From Lysobacter_K sp043738095 (GTDB lineage Bacteria; Pseudomonadota; Gammaproteobacteria; Xanthomonadales; Xanthomonadaceae): a stretch of DNA of 64,000 nucleotides. The DNA is taken from the NCBI GenBank assembly GCA_043738095.1, contig JAYSZI010000001.1, forward strand, positions 62,001 to 126,000, written 5' to 3'. Made by a program: the position numbers and the translations under genes. Numbering within the stretch: the stretch's first letter is position 1; the number at the start of each line of letters is the position of its first letter. Below, piece after piece: positions 51,424-60,816 of the stretch. A model generated the notes under the pieces. It made no database searches. It was given only the letters and a program-made list of their open reading frames with translations, and was not told the origin of the DNA.

Positions 51424-53862
51424 ATGACCGACCCCATTGCCCGCGAAACGCTCGACCTTCCGGTGTTGCCACTACGTGATGTTGTCGTCTTTCCGCACAT
51501 GGTGATCCCGTTGTTCGTGGGCCGCGACAAGTCAATACGCGCCCTTGATCTGGCCATGGAATCAGACAAGCGGATCTTGCTGGTAGCGCAGAAATCGGCC
51601 GAAACCGATGACCCTGGCGCCGCTGACCTGTATTCGATCGGCACGCTCGCACACGTGCTGCAACTGCTGAAGCTACCCGACGGCACGATCAAGGTGCTGG
51701 TCGAAGGTATGTCGCGGGTGGAGGTCGACCGGGTCGTCGAACGCGATGGTGCATTGGCGGGCCGCGCGCATGAGGTCGCGCCGCAGATGGATCGCGACGA
51801 ACGCGAACTCGAAGCCATTACGCGCTCGCTGATGAGCTTGTTCGAACAGTACGTCAAGTCCAATCGCAAGCTCCCGCCCGAGTTGATGCAGACCCTGTCC
51901 GGCATTGATGAGCCCGGTCGCCTAGCCGACACCATCGCGGCGCACATTGGGGTCCGCATCGGTGATAAGCAGAAGTTGCTGGAATCCCACGCGGTCGGCG
52001 CGCGTTTGGAGCAATTGGTGGGCCTGGTCGACGGCGAACTGGACGTGCAGATGCTGGAAAAGCGCATCCGCGGCCGGGTGAAGTCGCAAATGGAAAAGAG
52101 CCAGCGCGAGTACTACCTCAATGAGCAGATGAAGGCGATCCAGAAGGAGCTCGGCGAGAGCGACGAGGCGCCAAATGACGTCGAAGAACTGACTCGCAAG
52201 ATCGCGGAGGCCGGGATGCCCAAGCCGGTCGAAGCCAAGGCTCGCAATGAGCTCAACAAGCTCAAACAGATGTCGCCGATGTCGGCAGAGGCCGCCGTCG
52301 TGCGCAACTACCTGGACTGGCTGCTGGGCGTGCCGTGGAAGAAACGCAGCAAGGTGCGTAAGGACCTCAAGACCGCCCAGGAAGTTCTCGACGCCGATCA
52401 TTTTGGCTTGGAGAAGGTCAAGGAGCGCATCCTCGAGTATCTCGCCGTGCAAACCCGGGTCAAGACCATGAAGGCGCCGATCTTGTGCTTGGTGGGGCCT
52501 CCCGGCGTGGGCAAGACGTCGCTCGGCCAGAGCATTGCCCGCGCCACCAACCGCAAGTTCGTGCGCATGTCGTTGGGCGGGGTACGCGATGAGGCTGAGA
52601 TTCGCGGCCATCGCCGCACCTACGTGGGTTCGATGCCGGGCCGCATCGTGCAGAACCTCAACAAGGTAGGCACCCGCAATCCGCTGTTCCTCCTGGACGA
52701 GATCGACAAACTGTCGGGCGACTTCCGCGGCGATCCGGCATCGGCATTGCTCGAAGTGCTGGATCCGGAACAGAACAACTCATTCAACGACCATTACCTC
52801 GAAGTCGATCTCGATCTGAGCGAAGTGATGTTCGTCACGACGTCGAACACGTTGCGCATTCCCGGCCCGTTGCTCGATCGCATGGAAGTGATCCGGATCC
52901 CGGGTTACACCGAGGAAGAAAAACTTAGCATCGCGATGCGTTACCTGTTGCCGAAGCAGATCAAGGTCAACGGCCTGCAATTGAATGAATTGAAAGTTGC
53001 CGATGGTGCCTTGCGCGACATCGTTCGCTACTACACCCGCGAATCTGGCGTGCGTAACCTCGAACGCGAAATCTCCAAGATCTGCCGCAAGGTCGTCAAA
53101 GAGGTCGCGCTGGCCGGACCAAAAGCCAGGAAAAGTAAGGATGCGGCCATCAACATTACGTCGAAGAACCTCGACAAATTTCTCGGCGTACGCCGCTTCG
53201 ATTTTGGTCGCGCCGAAGAGCAGAACGAGATCGGCTTGGTCACCGGTCTGGCGTGGACCGAAGTCGGAGGCGACCTGCTGCAGGTCGAAGCTACGCTGGT
53301 GCCAGGTAAGGGGCAGTTGCTGTTGACCGGTCAGCTAGGCGACGTAATGAAAGAGTCGGCATCGGCCGCGTTGACAGTCGTGCGTGCGCGCACCCAGAGT
53401 CTGGGCATCGACCTGGATTTCCTGCAGAAGCACGACGTCCACTTGCACGTGCCCGAAGGTGCCACGCCCAAAGATGGGCCGAGCGCCGGCATCGCGATGG
53501 CTACCGCTCTGGTGTCGATGTTGACGAAGAATCCGGTTAAGGCTGACGTTGCCATGACCGGCGAGATCACTTTGCGTGGGCGAGTACTGCCCATCGGTGG
53601 GCTTAAGGAGAAGCTGCTCGCCGCGTTGCGCGGTGGCATTCGCACCGTAATCATCCCCGAGGAGAATCGCAAGGACCTGGTGGATCTGCCCAAGGCGGTG
53701 GCACAGGGCATGAAGATCATTCCGGCGCGTTGGATCGATGAGGTGTTGGGGGTCGCGCTCGAGCGACCGCTGTCGCCGTTGCCCCCGGCAGCGGGCCAGG
53801 GCGAAACGCCGGTGCATGCTGCCGGTGGTAAAGGCACGTCGACGCTGGACGTCACTCATTGA
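51424..53862 (+). CDS. lon: ATP-dependent protease Lon
   Basis: An 812-residue LonA (E. coli 784). The N-terminal substrate domain is about 10-310, the AAA+ module has Walker A GPPGVGKTSLGQS and DEIDK, and the protease domain has the Ser-Lys dyad Ser687 (KDGPSAGIAMA) and Lys730 (GLKEKLLAAL). It degrades damaged and regulatory proteins. The C-terminal 25 residues past the family end are Pro/Gly-rich and probably unstructured. Confidence 0.98.
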   Translation: MTDPIARETLDLPVLPLRDVVVFPHMVIPLFVGRDKSIRALDLAMESDKRILLVAQKSAETDDPGAADLYSIGTLAHVLQLLKLPDGTIKVLVEGMSRVEVDRVVERDGALAGRAHEVAPQMDRDERELEAITRSLMSLFEQYVKSNRKLPPELMQTLSGIDEPGRLADTIAAHIGVRIGDKQKLLESHAVGARLEQLVGLVDGELDVQMLEKRIRGRVKSQMEKSQREYYLNEQMKAIQKELGESDEAPNDVEELTRKIAEAGMPKPVEAKARNELNKLKQMSPMSAEAAVVRNYLDWLLGVPWKKRSKVRKDLKTAQEVLDADHFGLEKVKERILEYLAVQTRVKTMKAPILCLVGPPGVGKTSLGQSIARATNRKFVRMSLGGVRDEAEIRGHRRTYVGSMPGRIVQNLNKVGTRNPLFLLDEIDKLSGDFRGDPASALLEVLDPEQNNSFNDHYLEVDLDLSEVMFVTTSNTLRIPGPLLDRMEVIRIPGYTEEEKLSIAMRYLLPKQIKVNGLQLNELKVADGALRDIVRYYTRESGVRNLEREISKICRKVVKEVALAGPKARKSKDAAINITSKNLDKFLGVRRFDFGRAEEQNEIGLVTGLAWTEVGGDLLQVEATLVPGKGQLLLTGQLGDVMKESASAALTVVRARTQSLGIDLDFLQKHDVHLHVPEGATPKDGPSAGIAMATALVSMLTKNPVKADVAMTGEITLRGRVLPIGGLKEKLLAALRGGIRTVIIPEENRKDLVDLPKAVAQGMKIIPARWIDEVLGVALERPLSPLPPAAGQGETPVHAAGGKGTSTLDVTH

Positions 53863-53941
53863 TCGTTGGCCCCATTGATCGTTGGAGTCGTGGCTGTGCG
53901 GCGAACACCGCTGGAAGCCGCACCAACACTAGCTTTCAGGC

Positions 53942-53970
53942 TTGCACGCATAAAATGCCGCTGGTATAAC
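53942..53970 (+). promoter_or_regulatory. strong sigma-70-type promoter for hupB
   Basis: TTGCAC, exactly 17 bp, then TATAAC; 131 bp upstream of hupB. Good match at both boxes and ideal spacing, as expected for an abundant DNA-binding protein. Confidence 0.7.
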
Positions 53971-54101
53971 ATCCGCAGCCGCACTGCCGGTGCCCTCATT
54001 TGGCACGCGGTGCGGCACGCTCATCGGCGGAGTCTGCTGCGCTGGGACTGACCCGATTCTCAGAACACAGTGGCATCAAGCCGCACCAGGAGTCCAATCG
54101 A

Positions 54102-54374
54102 ATGAACAAGGCTGATTTTGTCGCCGACGTTGCCGAACTTGCCGAGCTGTCCAAGACCGACGCCGCCAATGCTGTGGACGCTGTCATCAGCGTCATCACG
54201 AAAGCCTTGAAGAAGGGCGACACGGTCACGCTCGTGGGCTTCGGTACATTCCAGGTCCGGGCTCGCGCTGCCCGTCAGGGCCGCAACCCGAAGACCGGCG
54301 AAGCGATCAAGATCAAAGCGTCGAAGAATCCCGCGTTTAAGGCTGGCAAGGCGCTAAAGGATGCTGTAAACTAA
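54102..54374 (+). CDS. hupB: DNA-binding protein HU (beta-type)
   Basis: A 90-residue HU protein: MNKADFVADVA start, VGFGTFQVRARAARQGRNP with the beta-arm and GRNPKTGE signature, and a Lys-rich end. HU bends and compacts DNA as a dimer. Its place after lon is typical. ATG 54102 has GGAG about 9 bases upstream; a strong promoter precedes it. tRNA-Val follows 11 bp after the stop. Confidence 0.97.
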   Translation: MNKADFVADVAELAELSKTDAANAVDAVISVITKALKKGDTVTLVGFGTFQVRARAARQGRNPKTGEAIKIKASKNPAFKAGKALKDAVN

Positions 54375-54385
54375 TTAGCTCGCTC

Positions 54386-54460
54386 GGGTGCTTAGCTCAG
54401 CGGTAGAGCGTCTCCTTTACACGGAGAGGGTCGGGGGTTCGAAACCCTCAGCACCCACCA
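54386..54460 (+). tRNA. tRNA-Val (anticodon TAC)
   Basis: 75 nt. Acceptor GGGTGCT/AGCACCC, anticodon TAC in TCTCC-TTTACAC-GGAGA, T-loop GTTCGAAAC, encoded CCA. Confidence 0.97.
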
Positions 54461-54544
54461 GTTTTTTGCTGAAAACTCTGCCGGTGGCTTGTTCATTGCA
54501 TTAAGACGAAATCAGCAACGCAAGCGAGTCAGGTTTCAAAGCGC

Positions 54545-54621
54545 GGAGTGGTAGTTCAGTTGGTTAGAATGCTGGCCTGTCACGCCGGAGGTCGCGGGTT
54601 CGAGTCCCGTCCACTCCGCCA
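54545..54621 (+). tRNA. tRNA-Asp (anticodon GTC)
   Basis: 77 nt. Acceptor GGAGTGG/CCACTCC, anticodon GTC in CTGGCCTGTCACGCCGG, discriminator G as expected for Asp, encoded CCA. Confidence 0.97.
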
Positions 54622-54631
54622 GTTTTGCCTC

Positions 54632-54660
54632 AAAGGCGCCGGAAACGGCGCCTTTTTTTT
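54632..54660 (+). terminator. Rho-independent terminator after tRNA-Asp
   Basis: AAAGGCGCCG/CGGCGCCTTT stem with GAAA loop and a run of eight T, 11 bp after tRNA-Asp; it ends the hupB/tRNA transcript. Confidence 0.92.
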
Positions 54661-54967
54661 GGCCGAGAGCAAAAGTGTGGGATGTTCTGTTGCGACATCC
54701 GAACCATGAGCGAGTCCATCACGCGAGTCCATCACGCGGGTGCGTTACCGCGATACCAATCCGGCACGCAAGGTTCTAGCCCAGTCCGCGCTATCAGTTT
54801 TGCCCAGTACGCGGGAAATGGAGCGTCCTTGTTCGCGTGGGTCGGTGACGACCCTCTGGGAGCTACCGGGATCGGATGGCGAGCAGGACACTCGCCGCTG
54901 CCGGGCCAGGCACTAAGCGGCTCAAGCGCGTTAAACTGCCCGGCTTCGGCCTCGACACGACCTGGAT
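54661..54967. other. 307-bp leader region of ppiD
   Basis: No gene I can support. It contains two perfect tandem copies of a 13-bp unit GCGAGTCCATCAC at 54710-54735. The ppiD promoter must be here, but no clear pair of boxes stands out. An open frame from 54706 reads without family likeness. Confidence 0.4.
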
Positions 54968-56944
54968 ATGCTGCAGAAACTCCGCGACAAGACCTCGGGC
55001 TGGATCGCTACAGTGATCCTTGGCTTGCTGATCATTCCCTTCGCGTTCTTCGGTCTGGAGCAGTACCTAGTCCAGCGGACCGATACCAACGTCGCTCAGA
55101 TCGACGCGCCGCCCGATTGGTGGCAGTCGGCACCGTCGTGGTGGCCGGCGTCGGTGTTATGGGACCATGAGCCGATCACCGTCGACGAGTTCCGCACCAG
55201 CTTCGAGCAGGCGCGCCAGCAGGCACGCGGGCAACAGGGCGAGGCATTTGATGCGCGTGCGTTTGAAAACGCGAGCAACAAGCGCGCGATCCTCGACAGC
55301 CTGATCGACCAGCGCATCCAGCGCCTGGCCGCGCGCCATTCTGGCGTGGTTGTCAGCGACGCCTTGATGCGCAAGACCATCCAGGAAATTCCGGCCTTCC
55401 AAGTCGACGGCAAATTCAATGCCGATCGATACCAGTTGGCGCTGGCGTCGCAGATCCCGGCGCAGACGCCGCGTGAGTTCGAGCGGCTCGTGCGCGAGAG
55501 CCTGCAGCAATCGTTGTTGGCCACGGGCGTGGCCGCAAGCCATTTCGCCACGCCGGCCGAGATGCAGCGACTGATCCGCCTGCTCGGCGAGAAGCGCGAC
55601 GTGAGCCTGGTGGTGATGCCGGCACCGCCACCCGATACCGGTGCTGTCAGCACCGCCGAGCTCAAGCGCTGGTACGACACCCACGCCGCGGCCTACCGCG
55701 CGCCGGAAACCGTGTCGATCGAGTACGTCGAACTTAACGGCGCGACGATGGCGCCTGCGACTACGGATGAGGCGACGCTGCGCCAGCGTTACGAGAAGGA
55801 AAAGAGTCGCTTCATCGCGCAAGAGCAGCGCCTGGCTTCGCACATCCTGGTGCGGGTCGAAGAGGGCGCGTCTGCTGCCGTGCAAAAAGCAGCGCAAGCC
55901 AAGGCTGTGCAACTGGCGGCGCAGGCGAGAACGCCTGGCTCCGACTTTGCCGCATTGGCCCGAACGAGCAGCGACGACGCCGGCTCAAAGGCGACTGGCG
56001 GCGATCTTGGCTGGGTTGGCAAAGGCATGATGGCCGGTCCGTTCGAGGACGCGCTGTTCGCAATGAAGCCCGGCGAAATCAGTGCGCCAGTGAAGAGCGA
56101 CTTCGGCTGGCACGTGATCCAGCTGCGAGAGCTCAAGGCCGGCGCGCAGGAGACGTTCGAGCAAGCGCGTGAGGCATTGGCCAGCGAACAGGCCACAGCG
56201 GACCGCGATCGCGGGTTCAATGACATCAGCGGCCGTTTGATCGATCTGATCAACAAGAATCCGTCGTCGCTGGCACCGGCGGCGCGCGCGTTGAATCTGC
56301 CGGTGCAGAAACTCGGTCCTTTTGCGCGCAAGGGTGCCACCGGCATCGCCGCGCACCCCGCGGTGCAGCGCGCGGCGTTTTCGGACACTTTGATCGAAGA
56401 CGGCACGGTCAGTGATCCCATCGAGATCGGCGAGAACCACAGCGTCGTGATCCGCGTGACCGCGCATGCGCCCGAGCGCACGCTTCCGCTGGCGCAGGTA
56501 CGCGAACCAGTCATCGCTGCGATCCGTGCCGAGCGCAGCACGAAGGCCGCGGCCCAGGCAGCCGACGCGTTGCTCGCGCGATTGCGCGGCGGCGAGAGCC
56601 TTGAGGCGGTGGCGGTGTCGAAAAGTCTGCCGCCCCCGCAAATCATCCCCGCCGTGCAGCGTGGCATGCCAGTGATCGACCCGAGTGTGTCCGAGACGGT
56701 GTTCGCCGTACCCGCGCCGGCCACCGGCAAGACCGCGTTCGGCAAGACCCTGTTGGCCGATGGCCAGGCGGTGTTGTTCGCGGTCACTAAGGTTACCCCT
56801 GGCAACATGGCCGAAGTGCCGCCCCAGCAGCGCGTGATGCTGCAGCAGCAACTCGAGCAGGTCGGCGGGAGCAGCGACACCGAGGCGCTGGTGAAGTCGC
56901 TGCGCAAGCGCATGAAGGTCAACGTGTTCGAAGCGAACCTCTGA
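54968..56944 (+). CDS. ppiD: periplasmic folding chaperone PpiD (SurA-N/parvulin)
   Basis: A 658-residue membrane-anchored chaperone. A single membrane segment at about 13-32 (WIATVILGLLIIPFAFFGL) precedes a SurA-N-like helical domain. The parvulin domain around 270-370 has RLASHILVRVEEG, GGDLGWVGKGMM and FGWHVIQL. A second partial parvulin-like part and long C-terminus follow. PpiD sits at the SecYEG exit and holds translocating chains. Its place after hupB is conserved. Confidence 0.95.
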   Translation: MLQKLRDKTSGWIATVILGLLIIPFAFFGLEQYLVQRTDTNVAQIDAPPDWWQSAPSWWPASVLWDHEPITVDEFRTSFEQARQQARGQQGEAFDARAFENASNKRAILDSLIDQRIQRLAARHSGVVVSDALMRKTIQEIPAFQVDGKFNADRYQLALASQIPAQTPREFERLVRESLQQSLLATGVAASHFATPAEMQRLIRLLGEKRDVSLVVMPAPPPDTGAVSTAELKRWYDTHAAAYRAPETVSIEYVELNGATMAPATTDEATLRQRYEKEKSRFIAQEQRLASHILVRVEEGASAAVQKAAQAKAVQLAAQARTPGSDFAALARTSSDDAGSKATGGDLGWVGKGMMAGPFEDALFAMKPGEISAPVKSDFGWHVIQLRELKAGAQETFEQAREALASEQATADRDRGFNDISGRLIDLINKNPSSLAPAARALNLPVQKLGPFARKGATGIAAHPAVQRAAFSDTLIEDGTVSDPIEIGENHSVVIRVTAHAPERTLPLAQVREPVIAAIRAERSTKAAAQAADALLARLRGGESLEAVAVSKSLPPPQIIPAVQRGMPVIDPSVSETVFAVPAPATGKTAFGKTLLADGQAVLFAVTKVTPGNMAEVPPQQRVMLQQQLEQVGGSSDTEALVKSLRKRMKVNVFEANL

Positions 56945-56966
56945 CCGAGGTTTCGGCTTCGCAAGC

Positions 56967-56993
56967 AAAAGGCCCGGCATTGCCGGGCCTTTT
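56967..56993. terminator. bidirectional Rho-independent terminator
   Basis: AAAAGGCCCGGC/GCCGGGCCTTTT stem with a 3-base loop, 22 bp after the ppiD stop and about 40 bp after the fabI stop on the other strand. Confidence 0.88.
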
Positions 56994-57034
56994 GCGTTTG
57001 CGCGTTTTGTCGTCGGGCTAGTCGCCGCCGAGTA

Positions 57035-57829
57035 TCAAGCGTCGTCGATACCGGTCATGCCCAGAATGTTGTACCCGGCGTCGACATAGGTGATCTCGCC
57101 GGTGATGCCCGCGGCGAGATCCGAGCACATGAAGGCGGCGACATTGCCAACGTCCTCGATCGATACGTTGCGACGCATCGGCGCGTAGCATTCGACGTGG
57201 CCAAGCATCTTGCGAAAGTTGGACACGCCGGCGGCGGCGAGCGTCTTGATCGGACCGGCGGAGATCGCGTTGACGCGGATGCCCTGCGGCCCTAGGTTGA
57301 GCGCCAAATAACGCACCGTCGCCTCGAGGCTGGCCTTGGCCACGCCCATGACGTTGTAGTTGGCCAGCACGCGCTCCGCGCCCAGGTAGGTCAGGGTGAC
57401 GATGGCGCCGTTGCGGCCGGCCATCATTGGCTGCGACGCCTTGGCCAGCGCGGCCAGCGAGTAGGCCGAGATGTCGTGGGCGATGGCGAAGTTCTCGCGG
57501 GTCAGGCCATCCAGAAACGGGCCGCCGATCGCCTCGCGCGGGGCGTAGGCGATGGCATGGACCAGGATGTCGAAGCCGTCCGGCCAGTGCTGGCCCAGTT
57601 GCTCGAAACAGGCTGCGATCTGGGCGTCGTCGGCGACGTCCAGCGGCAGCACGATCTCGCTGCCGAGGTCGGCCGCGGCCTTCTGCACGCGCGTGAGTAG
57701 CTTTTCGTTCTGATAGGTGAAAGCCAGTTCGGCACCTTCGCGGTGCATGGCTTCGGCGATGCCGCTGGCGATCGAACGCTGGCTGGCGATACCGGTGATG
57801 AGGGCGCGCTTGCCTTGCAGGAAACCCAT
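57035..57829 (-). CDS. fabI: enoyl-ACP reductase FabI
   Basis: A 264-residue short-chain dehydrogenase-type enoyl reductase. GKRALITGIASQRSIASGIA is the FabI form of the NAD-binding Gly motif. The catalytic Tyr-x6-Lys is in YNVMGVAKA, and SAGPIKTLAAAGV is the substrate-binding loop. It catalyses the last step of fatty-acid elongation and is the triclosan target type. ATG 57829 has GGAG 7 bases upstream. Next upstream gene starts on the opposite side of a short gap, same strand. Confidence 0.97.
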   Translation of the reverse strand: MGFLQGKRALITGIASQRSIASGIAEAMHREGAELAFTYQNEKLLTRVQKAAADLGSEIVLPLDVADDAQIAACFEQLGQHWPDGFDILVHAIAYAPREAIGGPFLDGLTRENFAIAHDISAYSLAALAKASQPMMAGRNGAIVTLTYLGAERVLANYNVMGVAKASLEATVRYLALNLGPQGIRVNAISAGPIKTLAAAGVSNFRKMLGHVECYAPMRRNVSIEDVGNVAAFMCSDLAAGITGEITYVDAGYNILGMTGIDDA

Positions 57830-57913
57830 GTGCTCTCCAATGTAATGACGTGCTCGCCAACCGCGAAGCGGCCGGAGCAAGAACTCTAGTTTGCCTTGCG
57901 GCGCTGACGGGGG

Positions 57914-59197
57914 CTACTCACCCGCTGGCGGGGATGTGACTGGATCGATCTGCAACACCTTGCCGGGTGTGAGCACGCTGCCCGTGGCCAAGGCGTTGTC
58001 GCGCAACAGGTCGGCCACGCGGATGCCGTAGCGTTGCGCGATGGCCCAGGCGTTTTCGCCGCGGGCCACGGTGTGGCGACGCGGTACCGATACCAGAGCG
58101 GGGACAGCAGCGGTTACCCCCGACGACCCGACGGCGGGCACGCTGCTACTGGGTTCCGCGACCGATGCGGGGACGCCCGGGGTGGTCGCTGCGGCTGCGG
58201 TCGGGATCGATTGCGTCGGCGCGACCGCCAAGCCCGCGGCGGTCGGCGCAATCCCCAGCAATGGCGCTCGCTCGCTGCCCAGCCGACCGATGCGGCCGGT
58301 CCCGAACACCGGGTTGAGGCGCAGCAGTTGCGCCGCATCATCCCCGCTGCGCCGGGCCCAGCCGGCAATGTCGGCGATGTCGTCTGGCACGGTGACGGCT
58401 GCCAGCTTGGGTACCGGGCGATCGAGCCCGCGCAACCATTCTTCGCGGTCGTCGGCCTGTTCCATCAGGCACGACAATGCGTGCAGCTTGCGGACGTAGG
58501 CATGGGTGATGTCGGACAGGCCCGGCAATTGCTCGGGCTTGGCGCTGCGTGCCTTCTGGCCGCTGCGTTTGAGCGCGCCCAGGATGCGGTACTCGCCAGC
58601 GTTGTAAGCCATCACCGCCAATCGCCAGTCGCCGGCAAACATCCCGTGCAGGGTCTTGAGGTAACGCACCGCGGCCTTGGTCGAGTCGACCGGCGACAGG
58701 CGACCGTCGTACCCGGCCCGGATCGGCACGCGATGGTTGCGCGCAGTCACCGTGATCATCTGCCATAACCCGGCCGGCCCGGACGGGCTGCGCGCGCCGG
58801 GCTTGTAGCCACTCTCGACGAACGGGATCAGCGCGTACTCGGTGGGCAGGCCCGCCTCGCGCAAAGCGTCGACGACGTAGCCGAACAGCGGCAACAGGTC
58901 ATCGCTGCGGGTCGCCAGGCGTTGCGGCGCGGCGGCGAAATGCTGGCGCCAGCGGGTACTGCTGGTGCCGGTTTCGCAGTGGGGGTCGGCGAGTCCGGCA
59001 CGGAAGCGCTCGTAGATTTCGCGGCCGCTGCGGGTGGCCGGAGCCGCCTTGCCCTTCGCCGGCGCGGGCGCGTTTGTCGACAGCGGGGGCTCGGTTGCCG
59101 ACGGCGAAGCCTTGGCAGCCATCGCGGGCGGCGCCTGGGCCGTCAGGGCCAGCAATAGCCCCATGCACGGTCCCGCCCATGGCCGGCTGCGGCTCAT
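57914..59197 (-). CDS. membrane-bound lytic transglycosylase, MltD-like, with LysM
   Basis: A 427-residue exported protein: signal peptide (GLLLALTAQAPPAMA), an SLT domain around 110-230 with catalytic Glu in FVESGYKPGARSPSGPAGLWQM and AYNAGEYRI, an Ala/Pro/Ser-rich linker at about 310-370, and one LysM peptidoglycan-binding repeat at the C-terminus (HTVARGENAWAIAQRYGI). MltD of E. coli is similar but has two LysM. It cuts glycan strands to anhydro-MurNAc. Its ATG overlaps the gloB stop. Confidence 0.9.
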   Translation of the reverse strand: MSRSRPWAGPCMGLLLALTAQAPPAMAAKASPSATEPPLSTNAPAPAKGKAAPATRSGREIYERFRAGLADPHCETGTSSTRWRQHFAAAPQRLATRSDDLLPLFGYVVDALREAGLPTEYALIPFVESGYKPGARSPSGPAGLWQMITVTARNHRVPIRAGYDGRLSPVDSTKAAVRYLKTLHGMFAGDWRLAVMAYNAGEYRILGALKRSGQKARSAKPEQLPGLSDITHAYVRKLHALSCLMEQADDREEWLRGLDRPVPKLAAVTVPDDIADIAGWARRSGDDAAQLLRLNPVFGTGRIGRLGSERAPLLGIAPTAAGLAVAPTQSIPTAAAATTPGVPASVAEPSSSVPAVGSSGVTAAVPALVSVPRRHTVARGENAWAIAQRYGIRVADLLRDNALATGSVLTPGKVLQIDPVTSPPAGE

Positions 59198-59982
59198 GCG
59201 CGGAATCCGTCCTTCCAGCGCCGCAGTTCGGCGAACGTCTCGACGGCATCGCGCGGTGCCCGGCCCAGGCGCTCGGCCACGGCGGCCCGGACGGCCGGTT
59301 GTGCGCAGCGCAAGAACGGATTGCAGGCCAGTTCGATGCTCAAGGTGCTGGGTAGGGTCGGGTGTCCGGCGTCGCGCATGGCTTGGGCCTGGTCTGAGTG
59401 GCGCCGCAGCGCCGAATTGTCGGGTTCGACCACGCGCGCGAAGGCGGCGTTGGCCAACGTGTATTCGTGTCCGCAGCAGACCTGGGTGTCGCTGGGCAAA
59501 GCTGCCAGTCGCGCCAAGGAGGCCGCCATCTGTGCCGCGCTACCTTCGAATAGGCGGCCACAGCCCAGGCTGAACAACGTATCCCCGCAAAACAGCACGC
59601 TGGTGGCGTTCGGCGCGCCGTTAGCCGTGCCGTAGAAGGCGATGTGGCTGAGGGTGTGGCCCGGCAGCGCGATCACCTCGAACTGCCAGCCCTGCAGTTG
59701 CACCGCGTCGCCATCGCCGACCCGGCGGGTTGCGGTGGCGATGCGGTCGTCGTGCGGAGCGACCACCGGCAGCTCCGGCCAGCGCTGAAGCAGGCTGGCG
59801 GTGCCGCCGATATGGTCATCGTGGTGATGCGTCAGAAGCACGGCTACCGGCGTTAAGCCTTGCTCCGCCGCCGCAAACACGGGGCCGGCATCGCCCGGAT
59901 CCACAATCAGCGCGCGGCCGTCGCCATCAGACAGCGCCCAGATGTAATTGTCTTGGAACGCGGGCAGGGCTTGCAGTCGCAC
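59194..59982 (-). CDS. gloB: hydroxyacylglutathione hydrolase (glyoxalase II)
   Basis: A 262-residue metallo-beta-lactamase-fold enzyme with the dinuclear metal motif THHHDDHIGG, further ligands in LPGHTLSH and GDTLFSLGCGRLFEG, and the glyoxalase II C-terminal domain (CGHEYTLANAAFA). It hydrolyses S-lactoylglutathione from methylglyoxal detoxification. Its stop overlaps the downstream transglycosylase start (ATGA). Divergent from the methyltransferase gene. Confidence 0.95.
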   Translation of the reverse strand: MRLQALPAFQDNYIWALSDGDGRALIVDPGDAGPVFAAAEQGLTPVAVLLTHHHDDHIGGTASLLQRWPELPVVAPHDDRIATATRRVGDGDAVQLQGWQFEVIALPGHTLSHIAFYGTANGAPNATSVLFCGDTLFSLGCGRLFEGSAAQMAASLARLAALPSDTQVCCGHEYTLANAAFARVVEPDNSALRRHSDQAQAMRDAGHPTLPSTLSIELACNPFLRCAQPAVRAAVAERLGRAPRDAVETFAELRRWKDGFRA

Positions 59983-60040
59983 GAATGCTCCGGGGCTTAC
60001 TCGGGGACCGGTGCGGTCCGGAGAATGGGTTCGAGATTTC

Positions 60041-60080
60041 GGTGCAGAAGTTTTCGGTTCAGAAGTTTTCGGTTCAGAAT
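60041..60080. repeat. 15-bp tandem repeat, 2.7 copies
   Basis: GGTGCAGAAGTTTTC, GGTTCAGAAGTTTTC, GGTTCAGAAT in a row, in the gap between gloB and the divergent methyltransferase gene. It is AT-rich compared with its surroundings. Possible promoter or binding-site repeat. Confidence 0.85.
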
Positions 60081-60120
60081 CGGCCGTGCCCCGGCCATTC
60101 GCGCCGGCGACGACCCGACC

Positions 60121-60816
60121 ATGCCTCTGCTTTCACATAGCCGTCAACCCGACTGCCCTTTGGATTGGTTCGGCACCTTGGCCGGGCAAGGCCTGCTCGC
60201 GGTGGAAGCGGTCGCCATGGCGCGGGTGTTGGCGATCGGCCCCGCGCTCCCGTGGGCGTGGCTTGGGGCCGCAACTGCTGCCCCGCCGGAGGTCTCCGGC
60301 CGACGCGGTCTGGTGTTGCGCCGTGAGGGTCCGGGCTTCACTGGCTCCGTGCGCTGCGCACTGCCGCTGCCGCTGGCCAGCGAGTCCCTCGGCGCGATCC
60401 TGCTGCAGCACCTGCTCGACGATGGCGTGCTCGCCGACCCCTTGCTGAGCGAGTGCGAGCGGGTGCTTGCGCCCAACGGCACCCTCTGGCTGGCCACACT
60501 AAATCCTTGGAGTTCCTATCGGGCGCGGTGGCTGGGCACGGGGCTGCGTGCACACCTCCCCGGGCATTGGCAGGGCGCGCTGCGACGCGCGGGCTTTGCG
60601 CTGGACTCGGTCAGCCTGCAGTGGCTGGGGCCGCGCTGGCACCCGGCCCACGGTGAAGCTGGCATCGGCGCCGCCGACCGCCTGCGCGCGGGCATTGCCC
60701 TGACGGTCAGTAAGCGCGTGTACGCCGCGATTCCGCCCAAGCCGCTGCGCAACCTCCGTTGGCAAGCCGGCGGGGCCGCCCCATCGCGGCGGTCGCCGGC
60801 GATAATGGGGCGATGA
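60121..60816 (+). CDS. class I methyltransferase-like protein
   Basis: A 231-residue protein beginning MPLLSHSRQPDCPLDWF. It looks like the degenerate methyltransferase usually found between gloB and rnhA in proteobacteria: the region LPLPLASESLGAILLQHLLDD and ERVLAPNGTLWLATLNPWS corresponds to the post-motif and motif III parts, while the classic SAM Gly-rich motif is weak (VLAIGPALPW). It overlaps rnhA by 4 bp. Substrate unknown. Confidence 0.8.
   Translation: MPLLSHSRQPDCPLDWFGTLAGQGLLAVEAVAMARVLAIGPALPWAWLGAATAAPPEVSGRRGLVLRREGPGFTGSVRCALPLPLASESLGAILLQHLLDDGVLADPLLSECERVLAPNGTLWLATLNPWSSYRARWLGTGLRAHLPGHWQGALRRAGFALDSVSLQWLGPRWHPAHGEAGIGAADRLRAGIALTVSKRVYAAIPPKPLRNLRWQAGGAAPSRRSPAIMGR

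Noticed and set aside
54706..55170. Open frame across the ppiD leader and start
   Set aside because: Overlaps the certain ppiD gene in another frame; its sequence has no family likeness and no SD.
59860..60120. N-terminal extension of the methyltransferase gene through the 15-bp repeats
   Set aside because: The in-frame codons give a repeated Arg/Phe/Ser stretch and overlap gloB; ATG 60121 fits the family start.
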